Origin: Gammaproteobacteria bacterium
GTDB lineage: Bacteria; Pseudomonadota; Gammaproteobacteria; Pseudomonadales; Pseudohongiellaceae
Assembly (NCBI GenBank): GCA_002731775.1
Contig: PCCP01000033.1
Span: 5,470-65,828, forward strand
Direction of reading: 5' to 3'
Length of the DNA: 60,359 bases
The notes beneath the pieces are model-generated. The model ran no database searches, was not told the origin of the DNA, and was given only the letters and a program-made list of their open reading frames with translations. Positions 30,207 to 39,275 of this stretch are shown here, piece by piece. The position numbers were made by a program, and so were the translations under genes. The number at the start of each line of letters is the position of its first letter. Position 1 is the stretch's first letter.

Positions 30207-31037
30207 GTGCCGAAATCCGACAATCTCCGAACCCTTGATCAACGAATTGCCCTCACCCTGGAGTACGATGGTGCCGGCTATTGTGGTTGGCAACGACAAG
30301 ATTCAGCGTCGCAGGCGAGCATCCAACAGGAGGTCGAAACTGCACTTGCCAGGGTGGCGGATCATCGGGTTACGGTTATCTGCGCCGGTCGCACCGATGC
30401 CGGAGCCCATGCAACGAGCCAGGTGTTACATTTTGATTGTGCCATCGATAGGGGCAGGAAGGCCTGGGTTACAGGCTGCAACTCTCTGCTGCCATCGAGT
30501 ATTCGTATCCTCGATGCCAGGGTGATGGAGCCTGATTTTCACGCCAGATTTTCAGCCACGGCCAGACGCTACAACTATATAATTCAACAGCGGGAGACAG
30601 CACCGGCGATACTTGCGCAGCGAGTGCTTCACGTTCGGCGCCCTGTGGATGTCGATGCGATGCACGGGGCGGCACAGGCGCTGTTGGGCGAGCAGGATTT
30701 CTCCGCCTTCCGAGCGGCTGCATGTCAGTCGAGGACACCGTTTCGAAACGTCACTTCGGTGCGCGTCATTTCGTTGGGCTCATTCATCGTCATCGACATA
30801 CAGGCGAATGCGTTTCTGCAACACATGGTGAGGAATATTGTCGGCTCTTTGCTTGCAATCGGAGCCGGCTCACGGCCCACTACCTGGATCGCCGATCTGC
30901 TCGCCGGCCAGGATCGTACCCGGGCGGCGGTGACGGCGAAGCCCGCTGGATTGTACCTGACCCAGGTGACATACCCGGACCAGACTGGACTGACAGCTGC
31001 GTACATCCCACCGGGCTTTATTGAGGCGCTTGCATAG
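30207..31037 (+). CDS. truA: tRNA pseudouridine(38-40) synthase
   Basis: 276 residues from GTG 30207. The catalytic Asp lies in CAGRTDAGAHA, preceded by LEYDGAGYCGWQRQ and followed by HMVRNIVG, all TruA signatures. It modifies U38-U40 in the tRNA anticodon stem. The first 13 or so residues precede the conserved core, so the true start could be slightly downstream (TTG 30235). Confidence 0.94.
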   Translation: MPKSDNLRTLDQRIALTLEYDGAGYCGWQRQDSASQASIQQEVETALARVADHRVTVICAGRTDAGAHATSQVLHFDCAIDRGRKAWVTGCNSLLPSSIRILDARVMEPDFHARFSATARRYNYIIQQRETAPAILAQRVLHVRRPVDVDAMHGAAQALLGEQDFSAFRAAACQSRTPFRNVTSVRVISLGSFIVIDIQANAFLQHMVRNIVGSLLAIGAGSRPTTWIADLLAGQDRTRAAVTAKPAGLYLTQVTYPDQTGLTAAYIPPGFIEALA

Positions 31038-31093
31038 GCGATAAGTGATGAATTTGATAGAATGCGAGTCTTTCGTGACTCGCTAGGCTCGTC

Positions 31094-31768
31094 TTGTCTA
31101 GACTCTGGATCAAAATTTGTGGCGTGACCCGACCACAGGACGCTGTGGCGGCTGTAGAACTCGGTGCCAGTGCGATCGGCATGGTGTTCTTCGCTCGCAG
31201 CCCGCGGGCGATGACGCTGGACGCAGCGTATCCGATTCTGCGTGAGCTCAACGGGAAGATCAGGGTGGTTGCCCTGTTTGTGGATCCGGTCGCGGCAGAG
31301 GTAAGGCAGGTGTCCGGCTCAGGCTTGTTCGATATGTTGCAATTTCATGGCGATGAACCGGCCGCATTTTGTGAATCTTTCGACCTGCCTTATATGAAAG
31401 CAATCAAGGTGGGTCAGGAACAACAGGAAAACGAACCGATAGCTGTTTCGACGCGGGCAAAATCCGAACTACTGCTGGATAAAATACGTGATTATGCCGG
31501 CGCCGAGATGATTCTTCTGGATAGCTTCGATAAAAAAGTACCAGGTGGCACCGGCAAGACATTTGACTGGGCTGTGGCAGCGGCGGTTCGCCGTCAATGT
31601 GGTGTCAAGCTGGTGCTGGCGGGCGGTCTCGACCCGGCTAATGTGGAGACAGCAGTGGCACAGGTGCAGCCTTACGGCGTCGATGTCAGCAGTGGCGTGG
31701 AGGCCCGTCATGGCATTAAGGATTTACAGAAGATGCAAAAGTTCGTAGCAGGGGCTAGGGGTGACTGA
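31094..31768 (+). CDS. trpF: Phosphoribosylanthranilate isomerase
   Basis: 224 residues from TTG 31094. [42 protein letters not shown] and [16 protein letters not shown] are the TrpF barrel motifs, including the catalytic Cys near the N terminus and the Asp of the C-terminal strand. It catalyses the Amadori step of tryptophan synthesis. It overlaps trpB by eight bases, suggesting translational coupling. Confidence 0.95.
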   Translation: MSRLWIKICGVTRPQDAVAAVELGASAIGMVFFARSPRAMTLDAAYPILRELNGKIRVVALFVDPVAAEVRQVSGSGLFDMLQFHGDEPAAFCESFDLPYMKAIKVGQEQQENEPIAVSTRAKSELLLDKIRDYAGAEMILLDSFDKKVPGGTGKTFDWAVAAAVRRQCGVKLVLAGGLDPANVETAVAQVQPYGVDVSSGVEARHGIKDLQKMQKFVAGARGD

Positions 31769-32981
31769 CAGCGAAGTGAATACATCGGCATTTGACGGGC
31801 CCGATGCCAGTGGCCATTTTGGCCCATACGGTGGAGTCTTCGTCGGCGAAACCTTGATCAGTGCCGTAGAGGAACTGGCCGAAGTTTACGCCAGGCTCTC
31901 GCAGGAACGGGACTTCTGGCGTGAATACGATGTGCAACTGAAGCATTACGTGGGTCGGCCTTCGCCGCTGTACTTCGCACAGCGCTTAACCGAGGTCTGT
32001 GCTGGCGCCAAAATCTATTTGAAGCGTGAAGATCTAAACCACACCGGTGCCCACAAAATCAATAATACTATCGGCCAGGCATTGTTGGCGAAGGCCATGG
32101 GCAAGACCCGCATCATCGCCGAGACCGGCGCCGGACAGCATGGTGTTGCCAGCGCCACAGTGGCCGCCAGGCTGGGCCTGGAGTGTCACGTTTATATGGG
32201 TGCCGAGGATATAATACGCCAGGCTCCCAATGTCTTTCGCATGAAATTACTGGGCGCGAACGTTGTCGCCGTGCAGTCGGGATCGAGAACCCTGAAAGAT
32301 GCCATGAATGAGGCCCTGCGTGACTGGGCAACTAACGTTGACAACACCTATTATATTATCGGCACGGTGGCCGGTCCCCATCCGTATCCACAGATGGTGC
32401 GTGATTTTCAATGTGTCATCGGCCGCGAAGCGCGGGCGCAAGCCCTGCAGCAAACTGGTGCACTGCCCCAGGCTCTAGTCGCCTGCGTCGGTGGCGGCTC
32501 CAACGCTATCGGTTTGTTCCATCCTTTTCTGGATGATGAGGAAGTTGCCATGTACGGCGTCGAAGCTGGCGGACACGGACTAGCGACCGGTGCCCATGCG
32601 GCGCCATTGAGTGCCGGTATTCCCGGTGTACTGCACGGCAATCGGACCTACCTGATGACGGATGACGCCGGTCAGATTATGGACACCCATTCCATCTCTG
32701 CCGGACTCGATTACCCCGGCGTCGGCCCCGAACATGCGTGGCTAAAGGATCTCAAGCGCGTACACTATGTTAGCGCCACCGATCAAGAGGCATTGCAGGC
32801 CTTCCATGATCTGACCCGCTTGGAAGGAATTATCCCGGCGCTGGAGTCCAGTCATGCAATAGCCTACGCCATGCAGTTGGCTGCGCAGATGGCATCGGAG
32901 CAGACGCTGGTGGTGAATCTGTCCGGTCGCGGCGACAAGGACATAGAAACCGTGGCCCGCATCGAAGGAATCAAGTTGTAG
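31761..32981 (+). CDS. trpB: Tryptophan synthase beta chain
   Basis: 406 residues from GTG 31761. The PLP lysine is K99 in [14 protein letters not shown]; the phosphate-binding [10 protein letters not shown] and [10 protein letters not shown] are present. It joins indole and serine to make tryptophan in complex with TrpA. The overlap with trpF and the five-base gap to trpA indicate a trpFBA unit. Confidence 0.97.
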   Translation: MTDSEVNTSAFDGPDASGHFGPYGGVFVGETLISAVEELAEVYARLSQERDFWREYDVQLKHYVGRPSPLYFAQRLTEVCAGAKIYLKREDLNHTGAHKINNTIGQALLAKAMGKTRIIAETGAGQHGVASATVAARLGLECHVYMGAEDIIRQAPNVFRMKLLGANVVAVQSGSRTLKDAMNEALRDWATNVDNTYYIIGTVAGPHPYPQMVRDFQCVIGREARAQALQQTGALPQALVACVGGGSNAIGLFHPFLDDEEVAMYGVEAGGHGLATGAHAAPLSAGIPGVLHGNRTYLMTDDAGQIMDTHSISAGLDYPGVGPEHAWLKDLKRVHYVSATDQEALQAFHDLTRLEGIIPALESSHAIAYAMQLAAQMASEQTLVVNLSGRGDKDIETVARIEGIKL

Positions 32982-32986
32982 CCCCT

Positions 32987-33802
32987 ATGCGTCGTATTCG
33001 AGAGACCACCGCGCGGGCGTCAGAGTCTGGCCGCAAATTGTTGATTCCTTACCTGGTTGCCGGTGATCCGGACCTGGACACGACGCTTGCGCTCATGCAC
33101 GACCTGGTCATCAGGGGCGCCGATATCATCGAGCTGGGCGTACCCTTCAGTGATCCCTCTGCAGACGGTCCCGTAATCCAGCGCGGCGTCGAGCGCGCCC
33201 TGGCGTCGGCTACCAGCCTGGTCAAGGTATTACAGTTGGTAAGCCGTTTCCGTCAGCAGGATGCACTCACACCGGTAGTTTTGATGGGTTATCTAAATCC
33301 GCTGGAAATTATGGGTTATGAGGCTTTCGTGGAGGCGGCCGCAGAGACCGGCGTTGACGGTGTCCTGGTCGTCGATATGCCGCCGGCCGAGGCTGTCGAC
33401 CTAGATGCCCTGCTGCAGGGGGCAGACATCGATCTGATTTTCCTGGTGGCGCCCACCACCAGTCCAGCACGGGCCAAACTGATTGCCGCGCAAACCAGTG
33501 GCTACCTCTACTATGTCTCTCTAAAGGGCGTAACTGGTGCCGCGCTGACGGATTATGATTCAGTACAGGCCAATATCGAACGTCTAAGGGCACTCACCGA
33601 TTTACCCATCGTCATCGGTTTTGGTATAAGAGACGCAAACAGCGCTCGCGCCATGGCGGCACTGTCTGACGGCGTCGTTATCGGTAGTGCCCTGGTTGAG
33701 CAGATCGCAACATTAACCGATATAACAGATAGCGCCTCACACATCGATGACGTTGCTGAGATTATCAGTATCGTCAGAAATTCTATAGATAACATTAAGT
33801 AA
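32987..33802 (+). CDS. trpA: Tryptophan synthase alpha chain
   Basis: 271 residues. The catalytic Glu lies in IIELGVPFSDPSADGPVIQ and the catalytic Asp in the VLVVDMPPAE strand; GFGIRDANSA forms the phosphate site. It cleaves indole-3-glycerol phosphate and channels indole to TrpB. No obvious ribosome-binding site precedes the ATG, consistent with coupling to trpB. Confidence 0.96.
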   Translation: MRRIRETTARASESGRKLLIPYLVAGDPDLDTTLALMHDLVIRGADIIELGVPFSDPSADGPVIQRGVERALASATSLVKVLQLVSRFRQQDALTPVVLMGYLNPLEIMGYEAFVEAAAETGVDGVLVVDMPPAEAVDLDALLQGADIDLIFLVAPTTSPARAKLIAAQTSGYLYYVSLKGVTGAALTDYDSVQANIERLRALTDLPIVIGFGIRDANSARAMAALSDGVVIGSALVEQIATLTDITDSASHIDDVAEIISIVRNSIDNIK

Positions 33803-33835
33803 AGCGTGTAACTTTATGTGTATATTGGTAAGTAT

Positions 33836-34714
33836 ATGAGTTGGATAGATAAATTATTACCTTCTATCTCCACCGTATCAGGGCAGAGCAAGCGCAAAGC
33901 CAAGGCCAATGTGCCGGAAGGTATCTGGAAGCAGTGTCCCCGCTGCGATGCCGTGCTGTACAAGAAATCACTGGATGAAAATCATGATGTCTGTCCCAAA
34001 TGTGACCATCACTTGCGCATCAGTGCCAGGCGCCGTATCGAGTTGTTTATGGACGAGGACGGGCAGGAAGAACTGTATACGGATCTGGAGCCGGTCGATC
34101 TGCTGAAATTCAAGGATCTGAAAAAATACAAGGACAGGATCATAGCGGCGCAAAAACGCACCGGTGAGAAGGACGCCCTGGTGGTGGTGAAAGGCCAGGT
34201 AAAAGCTACGTCGGTGATCGTGGCAGCCTTCGAATTTGGTTTTATCGGTGGCTCCATGGGGGCCGTGGTCGGGGAGAAGTTTACCCAGGCGGTAAATACC
34301 TGTATCGAGGAGAAATTGCCCCTGGTCTGCTTTTCTACCAGTGGTGGGGCGCGGATGCAGGAGGCGCTGATTTCCCTGATGCAGATGCCCAAAACCTCGG
34401 CGGCACTGGAAAGACTGAAACAGCATTCTCTACCTTATATATCGGTGCTTATCGATCCAGTCTACGGTGGCGTATCTGCTTCCCTGGCGATGTTAGGTGA
34501 TATCAACATCGCCGAACCTAATGCCCTGGTCGGCTTCACCGGCCCGGATGTGATTCGGCAGACAGTGCGGGTCAAACTACCCGAAGGCTTCCAACGCAGT
34601 GAATTTTTGTTAGAACACGGCGCCATCGATATGATCCTCCATCGCCGCGACATGCGCGTCAAAATTTCCTCCATACTGGAAAAGCTAATGTATTTCCAGC
34701 ATGGCAAATCCTGA
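33836..34714 (+). CDS. accD: Acetyl-CoA carboxylase carboxyltransferase beta subunit
   Basis: 292 residues from ATG 33836, whose product begins MSWIDKLLP like other AccD proteins; an in-frame GTG at 33818 is six codons upstream. Cys34, Cys37, Cys53 and Cys56 form the N-terminal zinc ribbon; [12 protein letters not shown] and [16 protein letters not shown] are the crotonase-fold signatures. With AccA it transfers carboxyl to acetyl-CoA in fatty-acid synthesis. Its leader is AT-rich and has little Shine-Dalgarno character. Confidence 0.96.
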   Translation: MSWIDKLLPSISTVSGQSKRKAKANVPEGIWKQCPRCDAVLYKKSLDENHDVCPKCDHHLRISARRRIELFMDEDGQEELYTDLEPVDLLKFKDLKKYKDRIIAAQKRTGEKDALVVVKGQVKATSVIVAAFEFGFIGGSMGAVVGEKFTQAVNTCIEEKLPLVCFSTSGGARMQEALISLMQMPKTSAALERLKQHSLPYISVLIDPVYGGVSASLAMLGDINIAEPNALVGFTGPDVIRQTVRVKLPEGFQRSEFLLEHGAIDMILHRRDMRVKISSILEKLMYFQHGKS

Positions 34715-34730
34715 AGTAACTTAAGCGGCG

Positions 34731-36065
34731 ATGAGCGAGAACAGCCAAGCTTCCCTCGATTCCTGGCTCCAGCACATTGCCGCTGTACATCCCCGAGAGA
34801 TTGAATTGGGCCTCGATCGCAGCCACCGGGTTGCCGATCGTATGCACCTTACTCGACCAGGGCGCTATGTGATTACCGTTGCCGGTACCAACGGCAAAGG
34901 CTCCTGCGTTGCCTGCCTGGAAGCGATACTGCAACAAGCCGGTTATCGCACTGGCGCCTACACATCGCCCCATATGCACTGCTTTAATGAGCGCTTCAGG
35001 GTCGATGGACAGTCCTGCGGTGACGAAAAATTGAGTGCGGCACTGGCATTAGTCGAGTCATGCCGCGGGGCCGATTCCCTCAGTTATTTCGAGTTCGCGA
35101 CCCTGGCGGCGCTATGGATATTCGAACAGGCGCAAGTCGATGTGGCCCTGCTGGAGGTAGGCTTGGGTGGGCGCCTGGATGCCGTTAATATTATCGATCC
35201 TGATATCGCCATTATCACCAATATCAGCCGGGACCACGAGGACTGGCTGGGCTGCGGCGTTGAAAATATCGGACGGGAGAAAGCCGGGATCCTGCGCGGC
35301 AATATCCCAGCGATACTGGGTAGCAATAATCCGCCCAAGAGCATTCTCGACCGGGCTCGGGAAGTCGGGGCGCAAGTATTCATGCTCGAGAAAGACTTCA
35401 AGGCCACGCTTTCCATTTCCCAAGCCCACTGGAAATGGCAGGGGCAGGGTGCAGGCGAAATAGCCTTCCTACTGGAGGCATTGCCGGTGCCCAGACTTGC
35501 GCTGGACAACGTGGCGGCCGCTTTGCAGGCGATTAAATTACTACCCCTCGATGTTGCCGATAGCGCCATCGGCTTGGCACTGGAATCGGTTGCCCTCCCA
35601 GGCCGCTTCGAATTACGTCGAGATACAGTCTCCGGTAAATTGGTGGTGCTGGACGTCGCTCATAATGCGGCGGCGGCGGCATTGCTCGCCGTCAATCTAC
35701 ACTGCTTGCGACAGCAGCATCCACAGATCGGGCGCATCACTGGAGTCATAGCGGTGATGGCAGATAAAGAAATAGAAGATATGGTAGTTGCCTTAGAATC
35801 CTGCCTCCACATCTGGTATATTGCGCAGATTAATGAGGCCCGCAGCATGCCCTCAGCCGAAGCTGAAAAGCGCGTGCAAAAGGCAGCGGGGACGGTGCAA
35901 TTGCGACGCTTCGAATCTGTCACAACAGCTTATCGGGCGGCCTGCGATGGCGCTGGCGAGCAGGAATTGATCCTGGTGACGGGCTCGTTTCACACCGTGG
36001 CCGCGGTACGTAATCTGACCCAGGCGACGGACGAATACCGGCCCTGGCAGAGCCAGAGTCGGTAA
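34731..36065 (+). CDS. folC: Dihydrofolate synthase / folylpolyglutamate synthase
   Basis: 444 residues. The Mur-ligase-type P-loop VAGTNGKGSCVACLE, the LLEVGLGGRLDAVN motif and ITNISRDHEDWLG identify FolC, which adds glutamate to dihydropteroate and folates. It is placed in the accD-folC-dedD-cvpA-purF cluster common to gammaproteobacteria. Confidence 0.95.
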   Translation: MSENSQASLDSWLQHIAAVHPREIELGLDRSHRVADRMHLTRPGRYVITVAGTNGKGSCVACLEAILQQAGYRTGAYTSPHMHCFNERFRVDGQSCGDEKLSAALALVESCRGADSLSYFEFATLAALWIFEQAQVDVALLEVGLGGRLDAVNIIDPDIAIITNISRDHEDWLGCGVENIGREKAGILRGNIPAILGSNNPPKSILDRAREVGAQVFMLEKDFKATLSISQAHWKWQGQGAGEIAFLLEALPVPRLALDNVAAALQAIKLLPLDVADSAIGLALESVALPGRFELRRDTVSGKLVVLDVAHNAAAAALLAVNLHCLRQQHPQIGRITGVIAVMADKEIEDMVVALESCLHIWYIAQINEARSMPSAEAEKRVQKAAGTVQLRRFESVTTAYRAACDGAGEQELILVTGSFHTVAAVRNLTQATDEYRPWQSQSR

Positions 36066-36095
36066 TGGTAACGAGGCCGGGATAAGCCCGGGATC

Positions 36096-36728
36096 TTGGA
36101 GTTTGGTAAATTGAATCAGGGTACTAAACAAAGAATTGTTGGTACGGTCGTGCTGTTGACGCTGGCGTTTATCTTTCTGCCCATCGTCTTCGACGGTCAG
36201 GGTAGTTATGAGCCGGCGATGACGAGCCGCATTCCGGACTCACCCCAGGTTTCGATCTTGCCCGAGCCGGTGCAGAGTCGACCCATAATAATTGCCGAAA
36301 CCGAAACCGAAACCGAAACCGAAACCGAACGCGAAGCAGAGCTGGCGTCGCCCGGCAGTAACGACGCAGCTGGTGCAGAGGTCCCGGTTGCGGTGGAAGC
36401 CGCCCCCGAATCCGTTGGGGTAACTACATCTGAGCCGGTATTCAGTCGTGAAGTACCGCAGCTCGACCGAGCCGGATTGCCCCAGGCCTGGGTGGTGCAG
36501 CTGGCATCCTTCGCCGATGTGGAGAATGCCAGGAACTTATTGGCAAGGCTACAAAGTGCAGGCTATAAGGCCTATATTCGCAGTGTCGTCGGCGATCAGG
36601 GCGGACGAAGCAGAGTGCTGGTAGGTCCCTGGGTGGTACGGGCAAGGGCGGATGAGACGCAGACCGAGCTACAGGCGCAGTTTCAGCTCGCGGGCATGGT
36701 TGTCGCTTACGAAATGATACAGCTTTGA
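36096..36728 (+). CDS. dedD: SPOR-domain cell-division protein, DedD-like
   Basis: 210 residues from TTG 36096. A short basic cytoplasmic tail, a single transmembrane helix (about 14-32), a low-complexity periplasmic linker with an ET repeat, and a C-terminal SPOR domain (about 130-210, AWVVQLASFADVENARNLL) that would bind denuded septal peptidoglycan. Its position between folC and cvpA matches DedD. The linker is encoded by five perfect GAAACC hexamers. Confidence 0.88.
   Translation: MEFGKLNQGTKQRIVGTVVLLTLAFIFLPIVFDGQGSYEPAMTSRIPDSPQVSILPEPVQSRPIIIAETETETETETEREAELASPGSNDAAGAEVPVAVEAAPESVGVTTSEPVFSREVPQLDRAGLPQAWVVQLASFADVENARNLLARLQSAGYKAYIRSVVGDQGGRSRVLVGPWVVRARADETQTELQAQFQLAGMVVAYEMIQL
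36297..36326 (+). repeat. In-frame hexanucleotide microsatellite (GAAACC)5 in dedD
   Basis: Five perfect GAAACC copies encode an alternating Glu-Thr stretch in the periplasmic linker of the SPOR protein. Slippage would change linker length by two residues without a frameshift. Confidence 0.9.
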
Positions 36729-36765
36729 GTCCAGCACCCTGGCAGAGGCGGTGTAATCGCTGCTC

Positions 36766-37260
36766 ATGAATGAAGTCGACGTGGCAATCTTGGTGGTAAC
36801 AGGCATATCCAGCCTGTATGGCCTCTGGCGTGGCTTGATTAAGGAGGTGTTCTCATTACTGAGCTGGATCGCAGCTTTAGTCATTGCCAGGGTGTACAGT
36901 GGGATGTTGGCAAGTTGGCTGCTTATCCTGATCGAAAGCGATAGCGTCAGGTATGTGACGGCGTTTGCCATACTCTTTGTCGTAGTAATGATGCTGGGCA
37001 CGCTGATTACGCACTCTATATCGAAGTTGCTGACTACTGTTGGCTTGAAACTGGTAGACAGATTACTAGGCGGAGCCTTCGGTGTTGCCAGGGGCCTCAT
37101 CATCGTGCTGGTAATCATATTCATTACCGGATTATTCGTCTCCGAGACAGAGCAATGGCAGCAGTCCAGGCTAATCCCGCACGGGTTGGCCGCGATCGAG
37201 TGGTCGAGGCAGTTACTTGGAGACGATGACAGCATCGAACCGATGTTACAGGCGAATTAG
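36766..37260 (+). CDS. cvpA: CvpA family membrane protein
   Basis: 164 residues with four predicted hydrophobic helices; DVAILVVTGISSLYGLWRGL and the DRLLGGAFGVARGLI segment are typical of CvpA, an inner-membrane protein named for its need in colicin V production and linked to envelope homeostasis. It lies immediately upstream of purF, as in E. coli. Confidence 0.92.
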   Translation: MNEVDVAILVVTGISSLYGLWRGLIKEVFSLLSWIAALVIARVYSGMLASWLLILIESDSVRYVTAFAILFVVVMMLGTLITHSISKLLTTVGLKLVDRLLGGAFGVARGLIIVLVIIFITGLFVSETEQWQQSRLIPHGLAAIEWSRQLLGDDDSIEPMLQAN

Positions 37261-37278
37261 CTAATCTTGGAGCATGGT

Positions 37279-38805
37279 ATGTGTGGATTGGTAGGGGTGG
37301 TAGTGGGCGCAGACGCGGGCATTTGTCTTTATGACGCGCTGACCGTGCTGCAACATCGGGGGCAGGATGCCGCCGGCATCATGACCAGCGACAATGGCAA
37401 GCTCAACCTACGGAAAAATAACGGCCTGGTCAAAGACGTGTTTCGTGAGCGTCATATGCGACGGCTGACCGGACAGATGGGTATCGGCCATGTTCGTTAC
37501 CCCACTGCGGGAAGCTCGAGTCCGGCGCTGGCACAACCATTTTATGTGAACTCCCCTTATGGTCTTAGTCTGGCCCATAACGGTAATCTAACTAATATCT
37601 CTGAACTTAGCCGGGACTTGTTTAAATCAGATCTTCGCCACATCAACACAGATTCTGATTCCGAAGTACTCCTGAATGTCTTTGCCCATGAGCTGCAGAA
37701 GTGCGGCAAGATGGAGCCGGGCTCCGCGGATATTTTCGCGGCCGTTGCCGGGGTTCACAAACGCTGTCGCGGTGGTTTCGCCGCTGTGATTATGCTGGCC
37801 GGATATGGCGTCGTCGGACTCAGGGACAGGAATGGCATTCGCCCCCTGATTTTCGGCAGCAGAACCACCGATAACGGCGTTGAATACATGATCGCCTCGG
37901 AGAGTGTGGCGCTGGACTCCCAGGGTTTTTCTATAGTAAGAGACGTGGCGCCTGGCGAGGCAGTCTATATCGATGTCAGGGGTAATCTTCATACCCAGAT
38001 TTGCGCAGAGCCCGGGCAGCACACGCCCTGCATATTCGAGCATGTCTATTTTGCTCGACCCGACACCCTGATGGACAGTATCTCCGTGTATAAAGCCAGG
38101 ATGCGCATGGGCGTCAAACTCGGTGACAAACTACAAAAAATTCGCCCGCAGCATGATATCGATGTGGTGATCCCGATTCCAGATACCAGTCGCACATCGG
38201 CACTGGAATTGGCGAACAGGTTAGACCTTAAGTACCGGGAAGGTTTTGTCAAGAACAGGTATATAGGGCGAACCTTCATCATGCCCGGCCAGAGCCAACG
38301 ACGAAAATCCGTCAAACAGAAGCTCAATGCCATTGATCTGGAATTTCGGGGCAAGAATGTACTGCTAGTAGATGACTCCATCGTCAGGGGAACCACTAGT
38401 AAGCAGATCATTCAAATGGCGAGGGATGCCGGCGCCAACAAGGTTTATTTCGCCTCTGCAGCACCAGCCCTGCGTTACCCGAATGTCTATGGTATCGATA
38501 TGCCGGCGGCATCGGAGTTAATCGCGGCCGGAAAAACCGATGCGGAAGTTGAGGAACTGATCGGCGCGGACTGGTTGATTTACCAGGACCTGGATGATTT
38601 GATTGCTGCGGCGGCGGAAGGGAATCCGGATATTAGCCACTATGAATGTTCTGTTTTCGACGGCAAATATATTACTGGCGATGTGGACGAAGTCTATTTA
38701 AAACGACTGGAGAGTGTCCGCAACGATGCCGCGAAAAAATCCAGGAAGAAAGGCGATCACGCGAAGGGGAAAAACCTGGTGGCAGACATGCATAACGATG
38801 CCTGA
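37279..38805 (+). CDS. purF: Amidophosphoribosyltransferase
   Basis: 508 residues from ATG 37279, chosen because the next residue must be the N-terminal nucleophile Cys (MCGLVGVV) exposed after Met removal; GGAG lies six bases upstream. The TTG at 37267 is therefore rejected. The N-terminal glutaminase domain (HNGNLTN, the RNGIRPL loop) is followed by the phosphoribosyltransferase domain with the PRPP loop [17 protein letters not shown]. It performs the first committed step of purine synthesis. Confidence 0.97.
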   Translation: MCGLVGVVVGADAGICLYDALTVLQHRGQDAAGIMTSDNGKLNLRKNNGLVKDVFRERHMRRLTGQMGIGHVRYPTAGSSSPALAQPFYVNSPYGLSLAHNGNLTNISELSRDLFKSDLRHINTDSDSEVLLNVFAHELQKCGKMEPGSADIFAAVAGVHKRCRGGFAAVIMLAGYGVVGLRDRNGIRPLIFGSRTTDNGVEYMIASESVALDSQGFSIVRDVAPGEAVYIDVRGNLHTQICAEPGQHTPCIFEHVYFARPDTLMDSISVYKARMRMGVKLGDKLQKIRPQHDIDVVIPIPDTSRTSALELANRLDLKYREGFVKNRYIGRTFIMPGQSQRRKSVKQKLNAIDLEFRGKNVLLVDDSIVRGTTSKQIIQMARDAGANKVYFASAAPALRYPNVYGIDMPAASELIAAGKTDAEVEELIGADWLIYQDLDDLIAAAAEGNPDISHYECSVFDGKYITGDVDEVYLKRLESVRNDAAKKSRKKGDHAKGKNLVADMHNDA

Positions 38806-38850
38806 CCGGGCCCGAGCCATTCTTGTAACCGCAACCCAGAATCCAGTTAC

Positions 38851-38884
38851 CCTGGCAATTAGCCAGGCCTGATTCGCATTCAGG
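38851..38884. terminator. Two small hairpins between convergent purF and yciH
   Basis: CCTGGC/GCCAGG (38851-38867, loop AATTA) is followed at once by CCTGA/TCAGG (38868-38884), the second overlapping the yciH stop. Neither has a T tract; possible convergent termination zone. Confidence 0.35.
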
Positions 38885-39233
38885 CACGTATGATCTTGAC
38901 GCTGGGAAACTGTTTCTTCAATGCTTGCTCAATCGCCCTGCGATGATCTCCCTGGATTTCGATCACCCCCGCCTTCACCGCACCGCCGCAACTACACAGG
39001 GTTTTAAGTTGTTTCGCCAACAACTTCAATTCGGAGTCAGGAACTTCCAAGCCGCGTACGAGGGTGACGCCTTTGCCTTTTCTGCCCTTGGTTTCGCGGC
39101 TTATCACTATGCTTCCCGGTGCCGTTAAACTCTGTTCCTCTACCGCCTCACAGCGGCACTTGCGCAGGGATTTTTGACAATGGGGACAACGGTCATCGCC
39201 GGCCGTCGAGTAAACCAGCCTGGATACGCTCAT
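38880..39233 (-). CDS. yciH: SUI1/eIF1-like translation factor, YciH family
   Basis: 117 residues. The N-terminal CPHCQKSLRKCRC segment offers cysteines for a small metal site, and the C-terminal two-thirds is the SUI1 domain (KGRKGKGVTLVRGLEV, CSCGGAVKAGVIEIQGDHR). Bacterial YciH resembles eukaryotic eIF1 and has been linked to start-site discrimination or stress. It is the last leftward gene after the bat operon, 42 bases from batD. Confidence 0.9.
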   Translation of the reverse strand: MSVSRLVYSTAGDDRCPHCQKSLRKCRCEAVEEQSLTAPGSIVISRETKGRKGKGVTLVRGLEVPDSELKLLAKQLKTLCSCGGAVKAGVIEIQGDHRRAIEQALKKQFPSVKIIRA

Positions 39234-39275
39234 GGCAGCTTAAGCCAGGAAATCAGAAACGCGTACTGCGGTACG

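Noticed and set aside
37267-37278. TTG start for purF
   Set aside because: Would bury the catalytic Cys that must follow the initiator Met; TTG also overlaps the Shine-Dalgarno GGAG of the ATG start.
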